DNA from: Citrus sinensis
Taxonomy: Eukaryota; Streptophyta; Magnoliopsida; Sapindales; Rutaceae
Length of the DNA: 64,000 bases
Assembly: GCF_022201045.2 (NCBI RefSeq)
Contig: NC_068558.1
Span: 45,349,001-45,413,000, forward strand
Direction of reading: 5' to 3'
The notes beneath the pieces are model-generated. The model made no database searches. It was not told where the DNA came from and was given only the letters and a program-made list of their open reading frames with translations. The stretch's first letter is position 1; each line of letters opens with the position of its first letter. Made by a program: the position numbers and the translations under genes. Shown here one piece after another: positions 24,919-36,650 of this stretch.

Positions 24919-27900
24919 CTATTTATATTTGAAATTCACTTGAACCACATAGCGCATCCTAATCTGATCCACATTGTAGACTATGTACTCATTGTACAAC
25001 AAATGACCCTGCAAGAAGGATAAACATTAACATTATACAATATATATAAGAAATGGACTATTGTGTCGCACCTTGGAGTTCAGTTGCTCTTTTGGCTTTC
25101 CAAGAGGAACAATGACCCCATCTTCAAGTGTCTCCGCTTCCAATGGATCTGGGGCAGTTTGACCAACTCCTTTTGTGCTGCACAGTGCAAATAAACCACA
25201 TTCAATCTGTATAACAATTGTTCATAGCACTTTGACAATATGGCAGAAAGAGAACAGAATAAATAGTTCCACCTCTCCTAATTGAAACTAAAGTCTAGAT
25301 TCAAATTTCACTTGCCCCCGAAAAATTTGCCTTACAAACAAAAATGTTATAGACCAGTGATGGCAGGTGTGAAATATACAGAATGTGCATATCCATATCG
25401 TCAGAATCATTCATGGATTGCCTATGACATCCATAACTAAAAAATAGTAATGATAGATTCAATTCAATAAGCAATGACATGAGAAAATCTTCTACCTCAA
25501 TTCTTGCATTCAGAAATTCTATCTGGTCAGCAATTTGATAAGCTTGATACCAACATTTAATTTAAAAACAGGGACACAAACCTTAGCTTCCCATCTGGCA
25601 ACTTATCAGCATCATAATTTGCATACAGGAGCTCAGACATGTCACCAAGTGCAACCTAGAATGCATGTGGTTCAAAAATATTATGAGAGCATTCAACTAT
25701 AGGGGAGACATGAAGATATTACATGCTGGGGCAGAAGTGGATTAAACAAAATTTTCTGCCACAAGAGAGAATGGGAAAAAAGAAATTTTTCCGGGGAAAA
25801 CAAAACCTGGCACTGAAGTAAATCACAAATAATTAAGACAAAATTGTTGTGTTATGAGAAATATCAAGATTGTTGTGTGATGAGAAATGTCCATTCATGA
25901 TCTTGTTTCTACATATACCCATCAATGCCAATTGATGTGCAACATATTGCTTTATATTCCATGTATATGTCCATTCTCAGTTAACATACACTTAGTTTCC
26001 ACATTCTACAGGACAAACAAAAACAAACCTCACACAAAAGCAGCACACCAGCTGTAGCAGAAGGAGAAGCATAACAGTAATTTGCACTTTTGGAGAACAT
26101 ATCAGCAAAATAAACCCCCTTTCCAAACATGTAACCAGTTGCAGGCGCTTCAGGTGGAGCAATTCGTAGACCTGGCAGTTTTACATGGCATAGGTTGCAT
26201 TCAGATATATGCAGTCATTATAGAAAACACATAAATGGACAGTTTGGTATATAAAAAGATAAGTTGATAAAAATAATGACCTTGAGATAAAATGCCAGTC
26301 CAGTTTGTAAGCCGAGAACCATGCCATAAAAGCATTCTATTTTTTGAATTGGAGAACTGCTGACAAGAGCAAAAGACAGCAAAATAAGATTATGTTTACC
26401 ATAATCTATAGATAGCAAAATCTATAGAAAATTTACAATCAAGAAAGCATCCACAAATAGATGATATATTTCACACGTGACACTTCATAACTACAAATGA
26501 TGAACTATCACCTTTCTGAAGCGCTCAGTTTCACCTTCTCTTTCTACCCTAAATATTTGAACAATATCAACACTGTAAGCGGAATGTGTTTTCGCATGAG
26601 TGTTCAGCAGATAATTGGCAATCTGTACACAGCCGAAATGAAAGAAGTATCAACATAAAGACCAAATCAAGTAAAAGTAAGAGAACTATGCCAAACCATG
26701 ACACCCAGCCCCAGCCACTAACAAAACAAGCTCTCTGCTATTTGAACTTATAGGCTGCAGAATTTAAATACCAAAGAGAATTCCAACGAATCAACTTCAA
26801 GCGGAGTCAGTTGACAATGAAGACGCTGGTAATGAGAATACAATGGATCTGCCTGCAATGATTTATTCTTAAATTAGAGTGCCTCAGGAAGTGGTCTAAG
26901 GAACTCAACAAGCAATTATGAAGAAAATTGAAAAGCAATTTTCCAACATGCAAGCACCTAGGTAACTTCTGAAAAAGAAGGAACAAAAGATAGAGAAGAA
27001 ATTTTTCACCTCAAAAGGGGTTCCCTTATATTGGTTAATTTCATAACCTAGCTAATTACGAAGTGCTAAAGAACAACTCTTCAAATGGGCATGGCCTATT
27101 CTTTTTCCAAATTTTTGCTATTTGGGGAAAAGAAAAGGAAAGCCAATTAGAATGTAGGAAATTATATGGAAACAACAGGAATGTGTATAGATTACGATTT
27201 ACAAAGCATGAATTAACCTCAATGGCATTGATCTTATTAGAAGTCAAGACAGTTCAAACTTTATATTTCTAGAAAATCTACTCCCAGCCTCTCAAACCAA
27301 GGATAACGAAAGCAATAAAAGATGTTTTTCCAATAATAAAATGCTATTTGGACATAAGTACTAAAAATGGTGAGAAACAAAAAGGTTGATTTTAAGAGCA
27401 CATGTTCAGTCATGAAATCCGATATATCATAAACTAGTAAAGTTGATTTGAGTTTTACAACTGAATTATAACAATAAAAGACTGGTTACTCTTTTGCATC
27501 AATCTATTGTTTATATTGGCATGTTAGACTAGCAAAGATGGCTTTCTGAATCCATAAACTGATGGGCACTGACAACAAAGAAGAGTAAATAGGAATACCT
27601 GTATCTCTGTATCATCCTCCAACAACTTTGTTGCAACTTCAATTTCACCCAGTGCTTCGACCTTCAAGTATATACAAGGAGATGAGAACAGAAACCCAAG
27701 TAAATTTCCACATGCAAAATGAAAATACCGATAGACTAAAAGAGTAAGTTATGTAGATGGACAATACATAAAGATACTATAATTTTAAAGGTCAATCTAT
27801 TGAAGTTGTTAGGAGAATAATTGAAACTCAAAAGTAGAGGTTCTGAACAGCAACAAAGCCAGATGTGTAATATGAACATGAAAAATAATCACCATTTCCA

Positions 27901-30900
27901 ATTTCAATTTCAACTTTTGAGGGGTGTCAATGACGAAGTCACCTGCCACAAGTCATATTCTCAAACTAGTTAGGCTACCATTTTGATACAGTAAAAACAA
28001 GCAACTAAGCTAGCCATATCCCAAGTTTCTCTGTGGTTCAACAAGCATGCCAGAAACTTTGGAAGAGAGAAAGGACTCACGCATTTTTTTAAATCCAAAG
28101 TCATGAGGTATAACAGTGTAGAATTCTCTGCAACAAAAATGCTGATTAAAAATTGAGTTCCCCCAACTTCTTTGAAGTTAAAATTAAGAATTCTAAAGGA
28201 AAATGAACAAATAATCAACAATATTTATCAAGTATCTCGCATCAGACATTCCTTGTGAGATTCAAGCACCTTTAATCAACCACCAATAGTGTCCGTTGAC
28301 AGAAACAAATTCTTACCCACTTAATTCCTCCAGTTTCCTTCTATCTGGCGGGTGAATAACATCAGCTATCCTCTTCAACACATCATAACCCTACATAAAC
28401 AAGAGAAAAATAGTTTATTAGTTAACCCTAGGAGTAGTGCTAAAAGAAGAAGACTAGTATTATGCAAATTGCAACCCATAAAGACACATTCACAAGTAAT
28501 CAATTTGTGGTTATCCTTTTTTGGTTAAAATTTAAAGCTCATACATATTTACAATAATGTTGTTAACAAAATGATTCAACATCTTGTTAGTTAGATTAAC
28601 TAATTAGATGATCTTCAATATTCTTTCCCCTGAAATAATGAGAAGAAATATCTGCAGTATGGAAACAGTATTCCATATGACAATAGATGTTTGAAATCTG
28701 CAAATGTGACAATATCATCACAGCATGATTATATGCAGAAGTAACTATTAGTTTGACTAATGCTACCAATCCAGCATATTATCTCTAGAAGAATTATAAT
28801 GATGCTAGAGATTTGCTAAGGTTGTAGATATCACATCTATCATCCAAGAAGAAAATTTTGTACTAAAAGCAAGATTTATGTCCAATACGATATCCTAATG
28901 GAGCAATTAAACCAAATCTTCCAAGCTAATCCATTGTAAACTTAACCATGAAATTTTTTGGCATTTGTGTAATGCAAAATAACTAACTTACAGTGCTTGT
29001 ATTTCAAACACTTACCTTCAAAATTGTGGATTTGCTAAGCTTACCGAGCGGCAACTTATTAGCATTGTATCCTAAAAGAGAGCAGATATAAAAGAAAAAA
29101 AAAACATTGGTGACAATGTAACTCAGGGTACCAAAAGAAGCGGTTATAAAATTGACTAAACTCCAACAAAATTACTTTCACAATCCAAACAACCAATAAT
29201 ATAATAATGCTCTTTGCTTATATATCATGTATCCTCCAGTAGAATGTTGAAACTAAATCATTGATGCTAACCTATCTCCATCATTAGCTGCTTCATCATG
29301 CTGATATTGCATATAAGAGAGATAAATTTTGCAACACATGGCTCAAGTTTTGTATTCCGAGGTTGAATATTTATAGTGGAGTTAGGCTTCTCGTGGACCT
29401 GATAACCACTATAGAAAACTCAGAAGTAGACCACATAATTTGCAGAAGTTCATAAAGAATTTAAATTATTGCATTAAATGGAACAAATTCAGAACTATTG
29501 CCTTCATATAATTATGATTATCTGTTGCCTATTCTTTTCTCTGGAAGGAGGAACATAACCATTTTCCAAAAGATAATTTCATAACAAAATAACATTTTGA
29601 GAATTCTGTTTTACGAAAAACAAAAGAATTTAAAATTTTGGTAATGAAAGAACTCACAACTGATTCCTCTTTTTGATTTGCACTATAGTCCATTTCCAAC
29701 CAGGTGTAACACTTTGGGTAAGAAGTGAACTGCCGCCTGTTGGACCAGTGGTTCTTGGTCTTGGCAAAGAACTTCTGCTCAAACTCATTAATTGCAGTAT
29801 CCTGCAAATTATAGGGGCCAAATATCTTATCTTGACCCTTCATGCCAACTCTACCCCATCTATTGTAGACCATGTACTCTCCACCACCATCAGATTCTGC
29901 AAACACATTTGTAATAAAAAGGAGAGTATAGTTTTAACAAAACTAGTGAAATGCGATTGCCTACATTATGTGTTTGTGTCTGAATTAGCACAAATAATTT
30001 TCCGTTACATTTCCCGATATTGTAATAACCATCACCTCAAAACAAGTTCATAAGCTGAACTTTGAAAGTTGGACCCTTACCATATTCACCTAAAGCCCTG
30101 TTCTGGTAGTACATATGTCACCAAATGTATGATGTTTCTCGCATACAATAAATAGAGAACAATGACAGCATACAAATATCACATAAACAGTGTTGAGAGA
30201 TTACCTAGGAGTTGGATCACGTAGAACTTATTATTGTTGTCCCCAACATTAGTCTGATTCAACATGGCATCATAGATATCATTATCCTGCATCGTACAAA
30301 TCAAATTCAGACTAAATTATCGAGAGAAGAAACTTTAAAGAAAAAAAAAAGCTCAATGTTATCAGCTACAAGCTGCTATTGCAACTACAAATAAGACTTG
30401 CCTTCTGAAAGACATGATAACTAATCTTTATATGTTCTGGAAGCCATGGATCCAATACAGCAGCACCCTTCTTTGTTGCCTTAACAATTTTCTCGTCCTT
30501 GCATTCATTCACCTCTTCTTTAAGTACCAAAACAACAATATAAATAAATTTCGAAGAAATACCAATAACAAGAATCAAATGAAGTCAATTGATCAAGTAT
30601 TACTTACTGATAAAAATAAATACCTTGAAGAAGAGTATCCTTAGAGTCACTCTGCTCCGCGTGGTTACAAAGTCTCTCAAGAAGTTCTTTCTTGGTTCCA
30701 GCTTTGGATAATCCCCGAAGATCGGCTTGTTCACGCAATTGCTTAACACCCATTTGACCAAAACTCTCAATGGATTTCACCTTCTGCGAACCATTTGAAT
30801 CAGTCTCATCACACTCCCTTCCTCTCTTCTTGCTACCCACTGACTTCTTGTTTTCTTCTTCCACAGCCTCTTCTAGTCTTTGTACCTATAACAATTCACA

Positions 30901-31052
30901 GAAAACAGTTAACACTTAACTGTGATGTAGAAATAGTATAGCAAAATTGACCGGCAAAAGAAAATGACCAATATGGCCTTGGTTCCGGCGGTGCTGAGCC
31001 CACGTTGGGCAAGCTTGGCTCGCAATTGGTCTACTTTGAGGTTACTTGCCAT
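24919..31052 (-). CDS. PARP2: poly(ADP-ribose) polymerase, PARP2 type (SAP-SAP-WGR-PARP)
   Basis: Eighteen exons, 5' to 3' (minus): 31052-30969, 30885-30624, 30517-30402, 30286-30205, 29896-29658, 29398-29272, 29071-29016, 28390-28317, 28127-28081, 27942-27893, 27661-27599, 26852-26772, 26622-26512, 26356-26281, 26171-26029, 25655-25582, 25177-25072 and 25008-24919. They join to 1881 bp, 626 aa (Arabidopsis PARP2 637). A nuclear enzyme that uses NAD+ to add poly(ADP-ribose) to proteins at DNA breaks. Two SAP DNA-binding motifs lie near residues 1-38 and 72-107, the WGR domain near 165-260 ([12 protein letters not shown]), the helical regulatory domain near 290-410, and the catalytic domain beyond. 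The H-Y-E triad is complete: His476 (LLWHGS), Tyr510 (GKGVYFAD), Glu604 (YNEYIVYN). Intron 3 has a GC donor (AAG|GCAAGT). This copy has no disruption and is taken as functional. Confidence 0.95.
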
Positions 31053-31302
31053 TCTTCAGATTATTGACACTCAGAAGCGATGATGTCTGAAGCTTTCGCG
31101 GGAAGAAGATTAAGATTGGGAGCTTTGAAAAATGGAGGGAGATGGGGGGGTTTTATAGAACCCGCACTGGTCATTGTTGGGTTCTGACTAAGAAAATAAA
31201 AATTGTCGAGCAAGCTTTCGGTGAGAAACTTCTGTGATAAATTATATATATATAATTACATTATTTAATTTGATTCTCACTCATAAATCATAATAATTAT
31301 AA

Positions 31303-31762
31303 GGATAATTATTTACTGACCACTTATTTTTTTATATTTTTAAAAATATATAATTTTTAATTTTTTTTACTGAACTCCATTTGAAATTATATTATTTTAC
31401 AGCATACTCTCGTCTTCAAACCGTTAAGAGAACTAACGAATTATTGTATAAATAATTTTTTTATCCCTAAATATAAAAGAGTAATTATCCACCGATCATT
31501 TTTTTTTGTATTTTTTTAAAAAATATATAATTTTTTTTATATGAACTATACTTAAAGTTATATTATTTTGCACATGTCTACTTCTGTCTTCAAACAATAT
31601 AGTTGTAAAATAATAATTTTATCCTTATAATGTCAGTAAAGTTCTAACAGTTATAACGCGAGTTGACCAGTGAAAAAAATATTAACTTCAGATGGAATGC
31701 TATAAAAAAAAAATTGTGTATTTTTGAAAAAAAAAAAACAGGTGATCGGTGAATAATTATCC
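31303..31762. mobile_element. Mutator-type MITE with 9-bp TSD, copy A only
   Basis: A 460-bp element with inverted ends GGATAATTATTTACTGACCA / GGATAATTATTCACCGATCA, flanked by TAATTATAA at 31294-31302 and 31763-31771. The corresponding place in copy B (near 42092) reads CATAATAATTATAAAATAAC with a single copy of the 9-mer. That is an empty site and proves an insertion after the duplication. Confidence 0.9.
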
Positions 31763-32592
31763 TAATTATAAAATGACATGTTTTTACTAGGTTGAGGTAG
31801 TGTACTTGTTCCGCTTAAATTTTGCTTGTACCACTAGATTTTCTCAAATTTTTGAAGAGTTTTTTTTTTGTATTATATTGTATTATTTATGTTTAGTTTA
31901 ATAAATGAATAACACTTAGTTTAAATTTTAGAATAGCATTTCATCTAATAACTTCATTTAATTCAAAATTCTTTTAATTTTATAGATTAATAGAAGTTCA
32001 GTCTAAGATTCTCTGCTCTGGTAATCTAAGTTTTTTTATGAATGAAAATATAAGAACAATGATATTTGTATTTAAAAAGGTCAAAAAAAATACGTATATT
32101 TATATGTTAACATGTGTGTACGTACGATATTAATAAAATTTTTAAAATTTAAAGAGAACTCAAGGCCACATCAAAAGAGAGCATTAAAACTCTATTTTAA
32201 GGACTCGACTAGCTTACAGAATCTGTAAGCTACAGACTGCAGCATCAGCCGTTGGATGTGGTTGGATGTGGAGTGAGAAATTAAACAATAGAAAATGGGA
32301 TGGTGGGATGATGGGCGCTGTTAGGTACAGAATCTGTACCGTAGGCAGGTCCCTATTTTAATTGTGAGCAAGGAAAAAATATGGCACATCGGCATTACTG
32401 TCTCTTCATCAATACACTCGTGTGGTAAAAGGACAAGACTAGACCTTTTGACATTCCTCAAATTCTCTCTTAAGCCTTTTTTTTTTTAAATTAAAATTAC
32501 TTAAATAACTTGACACAATAAAAAAAATTATTGTTTTGAATGAAAATTCAATTAACAACTTAGATAAATGTAATACATTTAGGATATATATA

Positions 32593-32780
32593 TATAGTAG
32601 TTTTCTAATCAGAAATCCCTGACTTTATTAAAGTCAGAGATTAGTTAAAAAATAAAAAAAAAATTAATTTTAATACACTACATAATAAAATACAGTGCAT
32701 TGAAATCTATGTTTATTTTATTTTTTAATTAATCCATAATTTTATTAAAGTCAGAGATCCTTAATTAGAAAACTACTATC
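32593..32780. mobile_element. small foldback MITE
   Basis: About 190 bp with long inverted arms beginning TAGTAGTTTTCTAAT on both sides, including CTGACTTTATTAAAGTCAGAG in the left arm. The related sequence near 49210-49250 lacks it. The target duplication is hidden in flanking AT repeats. Confidence 0.75.
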
Positions 32781-32824
32781 TATATATATATATTGGTTAA
32801 AGTTTATGGAAAGATGATTAATTT

Positions 32825-33010
32825 CGGAGTGATACAGCCACAAATTCTTGTATAAATTTATTTTGTACAAACTGATGTGACATTAATTCATTGGTTGAAT
32901 GAAAATATAAAATAATAAAAATAAATCATATGTGCCAAAAGAAATTTAATTCAACTAATAAATTAATGTCATATCAATTTGTACAAAAATTTATAGCTAT
33001 ATCACTACTC
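32825..33010. mobile_element. small MITE with TTAATTT target duplication
   Basis: A 186-bp element with inverted arms (GAGTGATACAGCCACAAATT against GAGTAGTGATATAGCTATAA). TTAATTT lies at 32818-32824 and 33011-33017. The paralogous sequence near 49270 reads GATTAATTTAATATATC with one copy, so it is an empty site. An 8-bp hAT-type duplication with one changed base is possible. Confidence 0.75.
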
Positions 33011-34661
33011 TTAATTTTAATATATCAATTTATATTTTACCAATTAACCTGAGGGTATTTTAGGAAATAAAATTTAAAATTTAGAATTTAGAAAGGTGGT
33101 AAATGCTTTATTTGGTCACACACTCCTACTGGATTCAAATGCACTCATGCTTCCAAGAAGCTAAATTCCACTGTGCTTGCTGCATATGTTTGACTTTGCC
33201 TCAGCAAAGGAACAGCAACCAAACGCAAAAAAATAAATAAATAAATAAATACACACACACACACACACACACAATTGTGATGCAATATAAATTAAAAAAA
33301 AAAAGGGACAGATTATTTCCTCATTTCTTTTAAGTTTATCATCAGTGTCAGCCCGTGCCTCCGTAAATTTCCCAATATACACAACATCGATGGATGCGGT
33401 AACAGTTACAAAATTGGCCCATTGATTTTCCCTCCTAATTGCCCAACCAAGCATGAGTACATAGGAGGTATCATATTCCAATACTTTGAAAAGATCATTT
33501 CTACCCATTAGATAATAAATTACAGAGCAAGAAAATTGCTATCAAAATTGGAAAATTACGTACTGACGCAAGTCTATTTATATTTGAAATTCACTTGAAC
33601 CACATAGCGCATCCTAATCTGATCCACACTGTAGACTATGTACTCATTGTACAACAAATGACCCTGCAAGAAGGATAAACATTAACATTATACAATATAT
33701 ATAAGAAATGGACTATTGTGTCGCACCTTGGAGCTCAGTTGCTCTTTTGGCTTCCAAGAGGAACGGTGACCCCATCTTCAAGTGTCTCGGCTTCCAATGG
33801 ATCTGGGGCAGTTTGACCAACTCCTTTTGTGCTGCACAGTGCAAATAAACCACATTCAATCTGTATAACAATTGTTCATAGCACTTTGACAAGATGGCAG
33901 AAAGAGAACAGAATAAATAGTTCCACCTCTCCTAATCGAAACCAAAGTCTAGATTCAAATTTCACTTGCCCCCGAAAAATTTGCCTTACAAACAAAAATG
34001 TTATAGACCAGTGATGGCAGGTGTGAAATATACAGAATGTGCATATCCATATCGTCAGAATCATTCATGGATTGCCTATGACATCCACGACTAAAAAATG
34101 GTAATGACAGATTCAATTCAATAAGCAATGACATGAGAAAATCTTCTACCTCAATTCTTGCATTGAGAAATTCTCTCTGGTCAGCAATTTGATAAGCTTG
34201 ATACCAACATTTAATTTAAAAACAGGGAAACAAACATTAGCTTCCCATCTGGTAACTTATCAGCATCAGAATTTGCAGACAGAAGCTCAGACATGTCACC
34301 AAGCGCAACCTAGAATGCATGTGGTTCAAAAATATTACGAGAACATTCAACTATAGGGGAGACATGAAGATGTTACATGCTGGGCAGAAGTGGGTTAAAT
34401 ACAATTTTCTGCCACAAGAGAGAAAAAAAAAAAAAAAGAAGAAGAAAGAGAAATTTTCCGGGGAAAACAAAACCTGGCACTGAAGTAAATCACAGATAAT
34501 TAAGACAAACTTCTTGTGTTATAAGAACTGTCAAGATTGTTGTGTAATGAGAACTGTCCATTCATGATCTTTTTTCTACATATACCCATCAATGCTAATT
34601 GATGTGCAACATATTGTTTTATATTCCATGTATCTGTCCATTCTCAGTTAACATACACTTA

Positions 34662-35283
34662 GGTTATGTTTGGTTTGAAGAAAAGGGAGGAGAGGAAAAG
34701 AGTGGAATGGAGAGAAAGGGAGAAGAAAGGAATGAAGAAGAATAGTGAAATTAGATTTTGTTGTTTGGTTTGATAGAAAATTTAATAAGAAAATTAATTA
34801 TAATTTTTTCATTTAGATAAATTTATCATTTACCTTAGTATATTAAACTATTTATATTAACCATAAAATATATATAAAATAAAATGGTGGTTTGGTGGCT
34901 GGCGGCGGAGGTCCGGCGACTTTTGGCGAAGTCCGGCGACTTTCCGACAAAATCCGGCGGTAGTCCAGTGAGGTCCGACGGTGGTCCCGCGACTTTCCGG
35001 TGGAGGTCCATTTATAATAGTAAATTAATAAAAAATAATAAATAATTATTATTAATGACATTAAATAAATTAAAAAGTTGAAGAGTAATTTTGGAAACCT
35101 TAATTTCTAATATAAGAGGAATTTAAATTCCTCACTACTTAGTGTCAAACTAAACAATGATGGATATTAAATTCTAATGGAAATTAAATTCTCATATATT
35201 TTGTCAAACTAAACAATGAAAATAAAAAGGAAATTTAAATTACTTTCCTCTCCTACATTCTCTCCTCCCAACCAAACACCACC
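34662..35283. mobile_element. Tourist/PIF-Harbinger-like MITE, copy B intron 15
   Basis: A 622-bp insertion absent from copy A, flanked by TTA (34659-34661 and 35284-35286). The ends are GGTTATGTTTGGTTTG and, inverted, GGTGGTGTTTGGTTGG, typical of Tourist-like elements. The centre (about 34895-35010) is unusually GC-rich, with degenerate repeats of GTCCGGCGACTTT. Confidence 0.85.
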
Positions 35284-36099
35284 TTAGTTTCTACATTCTG
35301 CAGGACAAACAAAAACAAACCTCACACAAAAGCAGCACACCAGCTGTAGCAGCAGGAGAAGCATTACAGTAATCCGCACTATTGGAGAACATATCAGCAA
35401 AATAAACACCCTTTCCAAACATGTAACCCGTTGCAGGTGCTTCAGGTGGAGCAATACGTAGACCTGGCAGATTTACATGGCATAGGTTGCGTTCAGATAC
35501 TTCTAGTCGCCATGGAAAACACATAAATGGAAAGTTTAGTATATAAAAAGATAAGTTGATAAAAATAATGACCTTGAGATAAAATGCCAGTCCAGTTTGT
35601 AAGCCGAGAACCATGCCATAAAAGCATTCTATTTTTTGAATTGGATAACTGCTGACAAGAGCAAAAGACAGCAAAATTAGATTATGGTTACCATAACCTA
35701 TAGATAGCAAAATCTATAGAAAATTTGCAATCAAGAAAGCATCCACAAATAGATGATATATTTCACTGGTGACACTTCATAACTACAAATGATAAACTAT
35801 CACCTTTTTGAAGCGCTCAGTTTCACCCTCTCTTTCTACCCTGAATATTTGAACAATATCAACACTGTAAGAGGAATGTGTTTTCGCATGAGTATTGAGC
35901 AGATACTTGGCAATCTGAACACAGGCGAAATGGAAGAAGTATCAACATAAAGACCAAATCAAGTAAAAGTAACAGAACTAAGCCAAACCATGACACGCAG
36001 CCCCGGACACTAACAAAACAAGCTCTCTGCTATTTGAACTTATAGGGCTGCATAAATTTAAATACCAAAGAGAATTCCAAGGAATCAACTTCAAGCGGA

Positions 36100-36650
36100 C
36101 AGTGGCAGATCTAGAAAAATAAGTTACCGGGGGCTAAATTAGATAATAGTAAAATATGAAAAATTAAAATTTTGAATATATAAAATATTTACTAATACAT
36201 TTATAATTATTCTCTACGCATTTTTATATTTTAAAAATATTATACAATAGACTCATTATCAATATTATTAAATTTATTGTTTCGTATACAAACAATCAAA
36301 CTATCATTTATCCCATATGATTCCAAAGATGATTTTTCATGAGTTTCATTACTGAAAACGTTTGCTCTAGTATTATTATAGAGACTGGAAGAATTAATCC
36401 TATTTTTGAGAATTGAAAATATTTTTAGTGGTGGGCTATCATTATTTTTAATTAAAATATAAGTTTTTATAATTCTTAAAAGTTAAATTTTAAATTTTAT
36501 CGGGGTTTATAATTTATAGTGATTATTTTAATAAATTTTTTATGGAGGCTAATTAAAAAACTAAAATATTTTTCTTTTTTAATTTTAAAATTTTTTTTTT
36601 GGCCAGTGGGGGCTCAAGCCCCCACTAGTCACATGCTAGATCCGCCCCTG
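36100..36650. mobile_element. hAT-type MITE inserted in exon 12 of the PARP2 pseudogene
   Basis: A 551-bp element with ends CAGTGGCAGATCTAG and, inverted, CAGGGGCGGATCTAGC, a well-known hAT terminal motif. An exact 8-bp duplication CAAGCGGA lies at 36092-36099 and 36651-36658. Copy A has the single site inside the coding exon. Confidence 0.93.

Larger units (their letters stand above)
24440..31970. repeat. tandem segmental duplication, copy A (intact PARP2)
   Basis: From GTAAATGCTTTATTTGGTCA near 24440 to about 31970, the sequence is closely repeated in the same orientation at about 33097-42640. The two copies cover the PARP2 gene with both flanks. Relative to copy B, copy A lacks four insertions but carries one of its own (31303-31762). 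Confidence 0.92.
31772..33096. other. spacer between the two PARP copies
   Basis: AT-rich, no gene. The part at about 32490-33090 resembles 49095-49345 upstream of MED28, interrupted here by two small MITEs (listed separately). The rest is unassigned. Confidence 0.5.

Noticed and set aside
30080-30104. Possible 9-nt micro-exon in PARP2 between exons 4 and 5
   Set aside because: Joining exons 4 and 5 directly restores the conserved LESD sequence; the micro-exon is not needed.
35291-35710. 139-aa ORF that looks like a PARP catalytic fragment
   Set aside because: It is pseudogene exons 14-15 read through the intron between them, with exon 14 in the wrong frame; not a separate gene.
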